Source: Sipunculus nudus
Taxonomy: Eukaryota > Annelida > Sipuncula > Golfingiida > Sipunculidae
Reading direction: 5' to 3'
NCBI GenBank assembly: GCA_026874595.1
Contig: CM049319.1
Span: 38,511,473-38,575,472 of the forward strand
Length of the DNA stretch: 64,000 bases
Part shown: positions 24,232-38,226 of the stretch, one piece after another
How positions within the stretch are numbered: the first letter of the stretch is position 1
Layout: each line of letters begins with the position of its first letter
Made by a program: the position numbers and the translations under genes
The notes under the pieces: generated by a model
Told to the model about the DNA's origin: nothing
Seen by the model: the letters and a program-made list of their open reading frames with translations, nothing else
Database searches by the model: none

Positions 24232-27200
24232 CTGAAGGGAAAAATAGCTATTGAAGATTTATATGTTGTAGATTACAGTCCAAGGACTGTCAGAATACCT
24301 TCAAAGGTTTTTAAGTGTCAGAACCTCTTTTTGTGACTCTAAATCACTGTACAGTTTGATTAAGTCATCTGAGCTATAGTCATGGTCTTTCGTCTGTCAT
24401 CCGTCCGGGACCATCCATACGTCTGTCCGTCCATCTGTTAGACTTTTGAAATACATGTATTTATCCAACCAAAACCATGCAGGTATACTGTTAAAAACGT
24501 TCTTGAATTTCCTATCTCAATATTTTCCAATAATCTGTGTTATTCCTGTTCTAAGAAAAACACCTATTATACACACCTACTAGGGTACTTGTATTCACAC
24601 AAACATATATATACGCACATATACCCACATATCTATATTTACATACACATATATACACGTATACACATTTGTACATGCACACATACAGATACCCACATAC
24701 ATGCTTACGTACATATACTCTCATACCATACATGTATATGCTCACACATACATATACATATACAAACATATATGTGATTATAGCTTAAAACAAAGACTTT
24801 TATCATCTTTATGATTGTCTTAGTTTTTACCATGAAATAATGATTGCTCTCATAGGTAAATAGATCAGATCGTAAGTATAAGTATGAATTATTAATAATT
24901 TTAATGTATGAGTTATTGCTTTCTGATATTCTTCTTTTCAAGGAATATATTTGCTTGTGCATTAGTGCATCAATATGAGTGAGATTACGTCACAAACTCA
25001 ATCCTGATACAGCACAGTTTAAGTAATCCCATAAAAATTCTAAGAGAATTGTTGTATGCAACTTTAATCTTTTGCAAGCAAGCCTTTTTATAATTATACC
25101 ATACACTTGCACAATAAAGTAGAGAAGCATGTTTTGAACAATAAAATTTTGACAGGTTCTTAACAGTGTTTGAAATTTTGTTTCAGTATATTGACCCTAG
25201 TATACAACAAGTGCTATCATCAGAATCCTGTAACTTGTTATCTAAAATACAGCTGAGATATTTGTACTTTTTAATGAAAGTCAGCTGTGTTTCACCCATT
25301 ATTAGCTTAGGTAATGCTGAGGACCATACTTTACTTTTACCCATTATGTGCATACACACAGTTTTTGCTTTATTGGATGTAATTTGATGTTAAAACCATA
25401 GGTTAAGCTAATCATTTTAGTAAACCTTTTACAGAGGGTGCAAACAGGACTGTGTCATCTGCATACATAAGATGATTAATGGCTGAAGATGATTAATGGC
25501 TGTTCCATTAATGAAACATCCAATTACTTGTTTGTTTAAAATATGACTGAGATCGTCCATGTATATATTAAAAAGATGTGGTGACAATACACGATCCTTT
25601 CGGACCCCATTATTCACCTTAAATAAGATGATGCATTTCACAGATATTCTTTGGTGAAGGTACCAGAAATATAATATTCTTATAAGATATAAGGGTATGC
25701 TCCTTTTGACTACTTTACAAAACAATGTTGTGTAACAGATTCTGTCCAAAGCTTATGAAGCATCCAAAAAGCAGACAAACATTTGTGATCCGGATTTTCA
25801 ATAAAACCTTTAAACCTCTTTTAACAAGCATGGGCACAAATCAGTTTTGTTGCCTCTTCTGTAACCAAACTGATTATATGACAAATGAATGTACAGTTTG
25901 AGTCTACTAAACAGTACAAATTCAAATAATTTAGATAAAAAAGGAGAAAGAGCAATGGGCCTGAAGTTTCCCTTGTCATTTATACGTTTTGTTTTATCTG
26001 TCTCGACAGGTACAAAGATATTGCATATCATTATCTCTAGAAGAAGGTAACAAATAGGGCTGTAAACAAGGAGCTCAATGGTTTTTATTAAAGCAGCTTT
26101 ACCATTAATAAAATTTCACCTGTCAAACCATCTGAAGGTTGCCAGATTCAATTTTTTTCAAGTCAATTGCATTTAGTAATTCCATCCTCACTTACAATAA
26201 TATTTTCATCCCATGTGGTGGTGTTAAGATTATTTGAGATAGCTTCTAGTGCTTATACATCGTGGTTAGAACTTGAGAAGAGATGTTTATAATGCGCCTC
26301 CCACAAATGAAGAATAAAAAACTTGAAAAAAATTGGATCTAAAAAGAATGAGAATGTAATGCAAACATTTGTTCATTATTTTCCTGCCTCTGTAGATTCA
26401 GAATTAAAGTGCAACTTTGCAACTGCATAAAATATATTAAATAAAGAAAATATATACAGAGGTACAGAGATGTTGTAACTTTCATCATCATTATTAAACT
26501 GTTTCCTGTTGAAAAGGAAATTACTCTTCCCAAACAGTTTTTTGCCATTTTCTCAAAACTACAATTCAACAGATTGCACGGTCTTCAGAGCGATATTTCT
26601 CAAAAACTCTAAAATATAGAGTTTTCAAATTTGAAATGTGATTTTCTCTTTTTTGGATATCTGCTTTAGTTTAGAAGTTATACCCCATTTTAAATAAACA
26701 TGCATTGTTTGTATCATCAAATTTTTAAACAAGGGACCCATGGGTCACGGCACTCAGCTGATCGTGATTGGACTATAAATGTTTCACCATTGTGATACTA
26801 TATTTAGTCGACAAACCTTATGAATATCATGGACATGTTAGGCTATTATAAAGGAATATAATGTAATATGTGAGTAAATGATGTATGAAATAACCTGACT
26901 GATGGATTAATATGGAGTAAATAAAGTGGTTTATTTTTTATTTATTTGGCAGCTGTTGAAAATAGGGATATATTTGAGCAAATATGAATGCAATGACAGT
27001 ACACTAAGCAGTGGTAGAATGATGATAAGGCTATTTGTTGAAGGATCTATAGTGTATGGAAGTCCGCAAGATTTCAATTTGACAGATATAATGTTATGAT
27101 TAACTATGCTGAAGAGGGGATTTATGAATTGTGACTGTATGAAATGATATCTCTTAGGTCATGACAAGGTACATTATATTGATGCCCACAATGTCTACAT

Positions 27201-30200
27201 ATTACACAATATTGACATAATTTCTGGCATGTACATAGGTAACAAATAGTTATACAATATATAAAAATATGAATATATCGGATTCATCTTGTTCTCGTTT
27301 ACTAAGGCTGACATTGGGATCGAGTTCGGAGAAGGAAACAGTGTGGGCAGCAAGGAGGGTTGGATGTAGAGAGAAAAGGAGATAGAGAGAGAGGGACGGA
27401 GCATTCAACAGTACTTAAACACCTGGAAGGTTAAAATCTAAAATATTATGAAATATGAAATGCAGATAAAGTCTGAGAGAAAGAGGTTATCTAGGCCATG
27501 GTTGGTTGATATGATTGAAGAAATTGTTGCAAATAATATTTTAAGATCTGACCATGTGTTTCCATTGGATACCTTTCTGACAGGCTGTTGACAGTTCAAC
27601 ATTTTACACATTTGTCAAATGAGATCCGATTTTTTACTAAACTTTTTTTTCTATTTTATGATATGTATACAGTTGCTATAAAGTCCCCACTCCACAGGCG
27701 GAAGGACTTGATGGGGGGGGGGGGTATGATGGGAGTTACAACGCCTCTGTCTCTCTGTATATATTTTCTTCAAATTATTAAATTTTATGCTATAGCAATA
27801 GAACTATTGTTCACAGTGCCAAGGAGCAAGGACTTAGTGGGGTGGGGGAAGGGGATGGTGGGAGTTACAATACCCTTGCATATACGTACAGGATATGAAA
27901 TTTAATTAATCAGTGCTTACAGAAAAAAAAGTTTATTCATAAATATTTAAAACAGGCAGAAAGCTAGAGAAACAAAGCAAATAATTTTAATTCCCATTCT
28001 TCTGAGCCAGACTGCCAGAGAAAGAGAGAAAGGGAAAGAGAGAGAGGAGAAAGGCTCTCTGGTAATTACTGCCTGACCCAGCCTGACCCTGACACTCACA
28101 GAAGCAGTAGGCAAGGAGTGGAGGTGTTATGTAACAGCCTAGAACACTGTTAACCAATGACTTGATGTAAACATTCAAGACATGGTGCTATAAATATGGG
28201 TCACTGTGCTCAGCTGAAGTTGACTTTGTAGGTAAAAATTGAAAATAATATCAAATGGAGATCAAGTCTAAGAGGAATAGGTAATATATGCCATGGCTGG
28301 TTTACATGATTGGTTTGTATTGATAAGTAAGAAATTGTTGCAAATAACATTTTGTGACCAAACCATGCATTCTCTAATGTCAAAATTAGCATGTGAGCAG
28401 TTTGTGAACATAAGATGTATATTATTACCATTATCATTGGCCTGCTTTTTGATAAATTGTTGACAGTTCAGTAGTTTACACATTTGCTCAATTGGATCTA
28501 TTTTACATAATATATATTATTAAATATATGTTTTTTTATTTTTATAAAATGTATACAGTTGAAATATAACTGATGTCCCCAGTCCCCAGATGCAAGGGCT
28601 TGGTGGTGGTGGTGGTGGTGGTGGGGTGGGGGGGGGGGGCTGGAATGTTGGGAGTTACAACATCTCTGTATTAATATAGTGTATATACATATAGGATTTC
28701 CACTTAATTCAACAATACTTACAGGATTAAATAGTTCATTCACAATTACGTAATATTTAAAAAAGGACAGACAGACTGTTAGACAAACAAAGCTGATAAT
28801 ATATTTTAATATTTTAAAGTTTTTCATCTGCAATATTACACATCTGAATACATAAGTTGCTTTCAAATTTCAGACTTTAATAGCTTAAATCCATACACAT
28901 ACAACATAAGAAAGTTATTTCAACAGTGCTTAAAGGAAAAAATTTCATAATTAATATATATATTTAATGATAATTGAGAGATGATGGACAGACAGAGCTG
29001 ATCACTTTATGTTCCATTCTCCTGAGGCAAGAATATGTTTCAATTAGATCTTAATTTTTCTAATCCAATTATTTTTCAAATTATCAAATTGTACACATTT
29101 GCAAAAATAACTAATGTCCCAGTGCACAGGTGATGGTGAGGTGCAAATGATCAATGATAGCCGGGGGGGATGGTGGGATTAACAACATTTTTGCATATAC
29201 ATTCAGGGCAAACAATGCCTGATCTCCAATTCTGCTGGGGCTCGAAAATAATAAACACATGTTTATATTAGATCCTCATTTTTTTATTTAAAGTTAAATT
29301 TTTATACATTTCCTATATAACATATATTTCTGAATATAAACGTTGATTCATAATTCTAAATTTCATCATCATAAATCTCAATCTTGTCATATAACACCAC
29401 ATCATGCATACAAATGTATATTTATATATTCATTGGGTTGGGAAGGGGGTGTGATATAAGAACAATTGTACACCTGTCACAGCAGGGGATCTCCCCCAGT
29501 GACTGTAACAAATCAGGAACCCTGGCATAGCTGACTTCCAGTGAGCTGGAGTGGCCTACCTGCATCTGGAACAAAGCAAGTGACTACAATAGAGACTCAA
29601 GATAAAATTCAATAACTAGCCTAATTTTCAACCTTTTATTTTCAAATTTCAGATTTAAACAAATTAAATACTTATGTTTACATGCTGTTAAAATTAAATC
29701 AACAATACTCACAGGAAAAAAACATGCTTTGGTCAAAGTTGGGTAACATTTAAGGTACTGATTTTATGTTTATGCTAATAACTTATAAAATTTACAAAAT
29801 ACAGATCAAATTTTGTGTATACAATTGAATCTTAATTAAACAAAGTTATATACTTGAAAAAAATTCTCTAGCTTCAATAATTTTCATGTAACATGAGTAA
29901 ATATTTTTCCTGATTTTTTACAAAGTCCATTATGTTTTGGCCCATAACTTATAACAATTACACAATACTGACATCATTTCTGGCATGTGCATAGCGAATG
30001 TATAGAAAAATATGTATATAATATATGATCAAAGTCAGATCGGTGGTTTTGATATTCGGCAGTCCTGAAGTGTAACAATGGGATTTTAATAGAAAAATGA
30101 AGTTTTTCATTAATATCTCGAAGGAATTAAGTCCTAGTGACCAAATTCTTGGCATTGTAGGGAATTTTGGAGTCATCTTACTGTATGCAAAATTTAAGGA

Positions 30201-33200
30201 ACTTAGAGCTGAAGCTGGGGAGCTGAGCTCTAGCAAACTGCATAACACTAGCTTGATGTAAACAATATGTGACATGGTGCTTGAAAACTTGAATAAAATC
30301 TACAGTTTTTGATCAACTGGTTTCAAATTTTTGATGTTAACAGTTGAAATGCTAACAAAAACATGCTTTGAAAATTAAATCCACAGCAGTTACAGGAAAA
30401 TAACGTGCCATGGTCAAAGTTGGGCAAAATTTAAGGTACCAATTTTTTTATTTTTGCTAATATTTTAAAAAATTAAAAGATTTTGTTCTAATTTTGGGTA
30501 TACAATTTAATTTTGATTAATAAAAGTTATATTACTGGAAAAAAAGTACTTAGCTTTAACAAGTTTTGTGTTAAGTGATCAAATTTCTTTCCTGATTATT
30601 TACAAAATGCATTATGTTTGGGCCCATAACTTTTTTAAATTATAAAATACAGACCTACTTTCTGGCATGTACATAGGAACTATATAGAGGATTATTTATG
30701 GTAAATATGAGTAAAAACAGATGAGTGGTTTTGATATTAGGCAGTCCTGAAGTGTGAAATTAGGTTTTTAATAAAAAATTGAGGTTTTCCCTTAATTTCT
30801 CAAAGGAACGAAGTCGCAAAGACCCAGTTTTCGGCTTGGTAGGAGATCTTGGGGACATCTAACATTATGCCAAATTTTGGATTCCTAGGTCTTATGGTTT
30901 CAAATCGTGCCACATCTACGGACGGACGGACGACGGACAATGGACCACGACTATAGCTCAGATGACTTAAAGTCAGCTGAGCTAAAACATTTAAAATCAA
31001 TAGTAAAAATATATTATATTATTATATAAATATAATATAAAAAAAATGCCTGGAGATATGTGTATGTACTTTCATATGATACTATTTTTATACCCATACC
31101 ATTTGCCAAATGTGAGATATATTGTGTTTAAAAATATATTTAAAAAATTGTTTAAAGTTTGAAATCTTCAAAGCAAAGCTGAGACAGTGTTCATATATAA
31201 CTCATCTAACAGGAATATTCTAAAGATTCCAAATACTGTGGTTGGCTTTATATTCTCGAGGTGAGGGTTTCATATTTGAGATTGCAAAAGAACCTATAAA
31301 ATCTAAGTACGGCAGTATTTGTATCGATTATTAATTTAGAATTAATCCGACAATACCTCACTCATTTCTGGTTCAGTCATTACCTTTGCCTGGTGTCACA
31401 ATTAATATATCTCCAGATTACTACCGCCAGAGTGTCATAACATCTATGTCTGAGGAACGCATTAATGAAGATGCAAATATTTTTGTCATTTCTGACAATG
31501 CTTCATGGCCTATAGGTTAACTGTCAATCAGCATAAACCAGACCAATCGTGAGCATTTTTTGTGTACTTTCTAATAATACCAAATATGAGTAAGAAAAGT
31601 TCTGTTTTAACCCAGCACATTGGTAAACCCTTTGGCATGTTTGTTGAATGTATGACCACATGAACACAAGCATAGCTCGCATGGGTTACAGGACGCTAGT
31701 GGTGGGCCGATCATCGAGTTTTATCAAAAGTCAGTCGGTTTGCTGCCACTTTCAAGTGCTCGATTACCAAAGGCAACTATCGATTACATCATAATAATGA
31801 TTGTATTTTTCCAGAATGCCTTTATGTCATAGGCAAAATTTATTCTTCATTTTTTTTACCACATTCCGCGCTTCATTTAATGAGTCCGTGTTCCCAAATA
31901 ACTTCCGTATGTAACTGAGTTGACACGGTAGATGCGAGAACGGAGGACATATAAAAATTATTATTTCTGAAGTCGCAGGGAGCTGCAGAATTAGCGGAGA
32001 GTTTTCTAACGAGATGTACATAGCAAAATATGGGCAGGAAGGCGTTAAAATACTCCATCATTTCTCCAGGTGTATGCCAATTTTGCGAAATTCTCTTAGA
32101 AATAATCTATTCAACCGATGCCAGGTGCCGCTGTTTAGGCTGTCCTTAAAGAAAAAAATCTTTGTTGGGGCTAACCCGGCCGGTCGAGCGCACCTGGGCC
32201 TGTAAAAATCTGCCTTCATGTGCTAGAAAAAAACATCCCCTCTATAGGCCTAACATTCTTACACGCTCTTGATTTCCATAATGAAAAATATTACCTGTCG
32301 TTAAATTTGATCCTTAAATTAGTCTGATTGTCTTTATACGTGGAAGGATCGCTACACTTGTGCGCGAGAGGAGAATACAGTTTCACAGATAATTGCATAT
32401 TTCTTTGATAATTGCATATATTTGTCTGAACCGATTAATAATCGATCATCAGTCGGTCTGCTCCAACCGATGATCAACTATGAAAAAGGAACCGACTCCC
32501 ACCACTACAGGACGCAGGTAGCTTGCAGGCGATAAAGGAAATGACGGGTGTCCATGGAGACAGTGTTAAAGAGTGGGTTGTGAGCTCACATGTATACTAT
32601 TGTGTAAATTCATTATTTTTAGCATAATATTGAGATTATGGGCCGTTTACCACGATATGCATGCAACCTGATGCAAAACCACTGCCATACATTCTAAAAT
32701 ATAACTTGTATCACGACTCGAGTAGGCTTAACAGCCCAATTATCCGATTGCCTACTGAGTCGGGTTGTCAGGCTAGACTATAGGTTGTTTCCGTAGGTAT
32801 AAGAAGTATGGTATTCTGTTTATGCAGATGCATCATCCCCTCTTGTTCATCTTAGTTGATGGGGCATTTTATTCCCAAGGGTTTCATATTTGTGATTATG
32901 TCACATTCGTGAATATGGCGAAATTAAAACCCTCGCAAACAAAAAGGCAACCACAGTATGTATAGATCATTGTGGATAAAATTAATCTTAATATGGATTT
33001 TAAGACTGGATGAAACCAAGGAAGTCTGATGATCATCAGACCTTAATACTTTAAAGCACCAGGAAATCACACAGGGTTGGACAGACAGTCAGTGCTTACC
33101 AGTATTTATTTAAACCCATGAACATGCTTGCTCGGTGCACTTATATTTTAACCTTTAATCGAACAAGTTTACAAACAGATATATGAAGAAAGTGACAGTT

Positions 33201-35573
33201 AATGGTTCAGGATCACCTGATCATGTAACCCTGTTATATACCGGGTTGGCAGCTGGGACCTACTAGTACTTGGTACACCTCCCCTCACCTGCAGATGTGC
33301 TACTGTCAGCTTACCTGGACCTAAGGACCTGCAATGCTGTTGTCCTATTTTGAATTTGGGATCTTCCAGCTTGGCATTCAGCAACCATTCCTTCAAATAA
33401 AAATAAAAATCAACTTGTCTGTCTCATAATACATGCAGACCTAGGTGTAGCCTCCTGATTCTCCCATCATCAGGCTGTGTTGAAGACTGAGACAAAACTT
33501 CAAAGTTTGACACAAATATTTTCTGGATTCACCTTTCTGTTCCAATAGCTATCCTGTTATAAATGAAAAAATTATGTTCAACTGTCCATGGTGCATGAGA
33601 TATAGTTTTGAAGAGGCACATTATTTAAATAATATGATCCAATAAATTTTCTCCAGCAACATTGAACTTCAGGCCAAGACTAGACTTTTACATAAAAGTT
33701 AAAGCCAGCCATTAACCTACCATTTGTGTAGAATTTATACAAAAATGTGGATATATACAAAAAGAACAGCCTGTGTGTGGTGGTGTTGGCATTTTCTGGC
33801 CTGTTTTTATAAAAGATTCAAGGGATCATCTTTAGTTTATAGATGTCAGATATTGGAAAAGGCGCCTTTTAACGCATTTCTTGTGATTCATTTTGTTGGC
33901 TAATTATGTTTCTATAATTTACTTTTCATAAACTGTGTTTGATATTTATTTTTGTTCAATTTTAATACAAATAAAACTAGATGTGGTCAGACAATGGTCC
34001 TCAGAGGGCCCCACATTTCTGGTAGTGCTGGACTAGTTTACATATGGGTGAAAAGTTAAGGTTAAAGTTTAAAAATATGACAAACAGAATTAGGCTTTTA
34101 TCCATAAACATGAGAGAAAAAGTCCTACTTGTTCAAGTAATATTAAAGAAGAAAGAAAGAAAATCAGTGATTGGGCTGTGGTGGCCATATTGGAATTCCG
34201 ACAGGTCTGTAATTCAATAGGTCTGGAGCCCTCATATGTACCAATCATGCCTGTGAATTTGGGAAAGCTGAAATATGTTACTATTGAGATATCGTGCGCG
34301 TAAGAAGATCAGTGACTGGGTTGTGGCGGCCATACTTGAATTCCGACAGGTCTGTAAATCAATAGGTCTGGAGCCCTTGTTTGTACCAATCATCTCTGTG
34401 AATTTTGGAAAGCTGAAGTATGTTGTTGTTGAGGTATCACATGCGAAAAAAAAAACAGCGCTTGAGCTGAGGTGGCCATATTGGAATTCCAACAGGTCTG
34501 TAATTCAATAGGTCTGGAGCCCTTGTAAGTACCAATCATCCCTGTGAATTTGGGAAAGCTGAAGTATGTTGTTGTTGAGTAATCGCGCGCGAAAGAAAAT
34601 CAGCGATTGGGCTATGGCGGCCATACTGGAATTCTCACAGGTCTGTAATTCAATAGGTCTGGAGCCCTCATATGAACCAATCATCCCTGTGAATTTGGGA
34701 AAGCTGAAGTATGTTGTTGTTGAGTTATCGTGTGTGAAAGAAAGTGTCACTGACGGAAGGACAGAAGTACGGAATGATGGACTGACACGGTGATCACTGA
34801 AGGGCACCGCTTGTCAAGCGGGGCCCTAATTAATGAAAAAAGAATAAAGAATAGAAAATGTTACCATAATTCTGTCAAAATAATTTACGTTTGAAATCAT
34901 TTTAAGTAAATGGACTACCTTCACTGGTCCAGCCTGTTACCAGGCCACCCATTGCTGGTTGTACCTTTACTGATGGTCTGGTATACTTATGTGTAACACT
35001 AAGAACTAACGTAAAGTTGGCTTTGAATGAACTGAAGAAATAAAGAACCAATCAAGCTGTTACATAGAAATGCTACAAATGGATGGATGTCAAAGGAATG
35101 ACAATGAGCTGAAGCCAAGTAATGGGTTGTCAATAACCTACAGGTGAGCTCAAAAAGCAAGGCCATGTCAATGAATTACAGGAAGGCTAAACGTTAGTTG
35201 TACCTCTACATATAACATCTTATACTTTCTACAGGATTTAAACATGTATGATATCTCTGGATAAGCTTTGATGCTGCTGATGACAGCTGGAGCTGACCTG
35301 TTGGTATATGGGTGATCCTGACAGCACTCTCTGTCTTGTTAACATGCTGTCCCCCTGCTCCACTCGCACGGAATGTGTCAACCTTCAGGTCACGTGGATG
35401 AATCTCAATGTCTATCTGAAACAAGTTTTGTTATCGCCAAATGGGGTTATAGGTTACATGAAACATGATATTTATATTTGCATGGTGACATGTCAGATGA
35501 GAAAGTGTTCTTCAGAAGCACACAGCTGTGGCCATTTTACATGATTAAAAGACCAGTACAGTCTATGCAGATT

Positions 35574-35644
<71 letters not shown>

Positions 35645-38002
35645 TATATACACAAGTATATATATATATATATACACACATACAGTAGAGCGCCGTTTTC
35701 CTGAAAGCGTCAGGGACTAGCTTTTCTTTTGGTAAAAACAAATTTTCAGATATTCGGTCGGGGGTCTAGGACCAATTTTGCATAACAGTTAATGTTATAT
35801 TACTGAGGGAACACCGTGTTTCTTTTTGACCTACATAATTCACGACAGGAACTTATAAAAATGTAGGATTTATTGCAGAGTTTGATAGATAAAACCCTTT
35901 TTAACTTGTTTTGGGACTTGTGTGCCATTTTTTTCCAAAAAAAAAAAAATCACGGGAGTGAAAGGTAAAATGACATCGCCATTATTGTAGCTCGGTTTGT
36001 ATCTTTAACAGCCCGCAGGCTGCGCAAGTGTGGCACACACATAACCAGTCCGTTTTCATTTTTTTTGACTCCATATCTCTGGCAAGTAACAGCAAGACGA
36101 TTGTGTTTGATTGGTGTTCTTCTTGACAGTATATAAGCTGAATAATGGCAAGTTTAGGTAAGTGACACAATTGCTCTCTCAGAATAAATTGTATGGCCAG
36201 GCCTGCATGCTATGGCCTTGCATCTAAACCTACTTGAGCACAAGCGATGTGCAAATGATACCTCACCAATACTCTTGCAAGTAAACTGCTAAGTTGTTTG
36301 GTGTGACATCCCAGCCAAAGCCGACAAACTCTGCTTGCCTGAGTACAAACGAGATTTGGTTGATAACACACAAGTGCTCTTAGATAAACTGCTCAGCAGC
36401 TTACAAGGGTTATACGGAGCCTGGCGCTGCGCGACTAGCTGTAGTTATCACACCTTTGCCCTGGCAACAGCATTGGCCCAGAACTAATTAATTAGGATCA
36501 CCACTCAGCTTAACCACCTGACTGCATGCCTTTGTGACTTGTAATTACAAAAATTCAGTTGAGATGTTTACATGCTTGAAAAATATTTCAGAAATATGAA
36601 TAAATTTTCAATTCCCCATTTAAATTTTCAGAACAAGGGACCCATGGGTCACGGCGCTCAGCTGATCATGATTGGACTATAAATGTATCACCATTGTTAT
36701 ACTATATTGAGTAGAAAAAGCTTATGAATATCATGGTCATGTTGGGCTTTTATAAAGGAATATAATGTAATATGTGAGTAAATGATATATGAAATAATCT
36801 GACTGATGGATTAATATGGAGTAAAATATAGTGGTTTATTTTTTATTTATTTGGGAGGGGTCGAAAAAAACAATTTATTTGAGCAAATATGAATGCAATG
36901 ACAGTATACTAAGCAGTGGTATAATGATGATAAGGCTATTTGTTGAAGGATCTATAGTGTATGGAAAACTGCAAGATTTCAATTTGACAGATACAAGGTT
37001 ATGATTAACTATGCTGATGAGGGGATTTTTGAATTTGTGACTGTATGACATGATATCTTGACAAGATCGGTCTTGACAAGGTACATTATTTTGATGACCC
37101 TCACGTAAACATATTACACAATATTGACATAATTTCTGGCATGTACATAGGTACCTATGGACAAATGGTCAACAGTACTGAACCATCTAGAAGGTTAAAA
37201 TATTAAAAATATGATGAAATGTAGATAAAGTTTGAGAGGAAGAGGTAATTTGGGCCATGGTTGGTTTATATGATTGAAGAAAATGTTGCAAATAATATTT
37301 GAGATCTGGCCATGCCTTTCCATTAGTTACATTTTTGATAAGCTGTTGACAGTTCAACAGTTTACACATTTGTCTGATGAGATCCAATTTATTTGGTAAA
37401 CCTTTTTTATCAATTTTATGATATGTATACAGTTGCCATAACGTCCCCACTCCACAGGTGCAATGACTTGATGGGGGGGGGGGGGGGGGGGGTGTTATGA
37501 TCAGAGTTACAACGCCTCTGTCTCTCTGTAGATATTTTCTTTAATTATTAAATTTTATGCTATGGCCATAGAACTATTGTTCACAGTGCCAAGGAGCAAA
37601 GCCTCAGTGGGATGAAGAAGGGGATGGTGAGAGTTACAACACCCTTGCATATACATACAGGATATGAAATTTAATTCAACAGTGCTTATAAAAAAAAAGT
37701 TTATTCATGAACATTAAATATTTAAAACAGGCAGAAAGATGGAGAAACAAAGCAAACCATTTTTTTCCCCATTCTACTGAGCCAATAAAAAATTAACAAT
37801 ATTTGCATTTATTCCTTTTTTTCATTACATAATTTTTATCCAGGTTTACAAATGTTACTATAAATTTACAGTATAACATACATGTGATTGTGAATATTTC
37901 AGTTGATTCACATTTCTAAACTTCATCAACATTTATAGCTAATGTATCTAGTTTATAGTACCTGTCAACAGAATGGGATGTAGGGAGGAAGGGAGGCAAT
38001 AA

Positions 38003-38099
<97 letters not shown>

Positions 38100-38123
38100 A
38101 GATGGAGAGAGAAAGAGAAAAAG

Positions 38124-38181
<58 letters not shown>

Positions 38182-38195
38182 AGAGCTGGACTGCC

Positions 38196-38226
<31 letters not shown>

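Noticed and set aside
24551-24777. Overlapping frames in the CA/TA microsatellite
   Set aside because: Low-complexity translation of the repeat on both strands.
33199-33396. The 65-codon minus frame as a gene of its own
   Set aside because: Only the part 33390-33315 is real, read in another frame as MTRF1L exon 6; the rest is intron.
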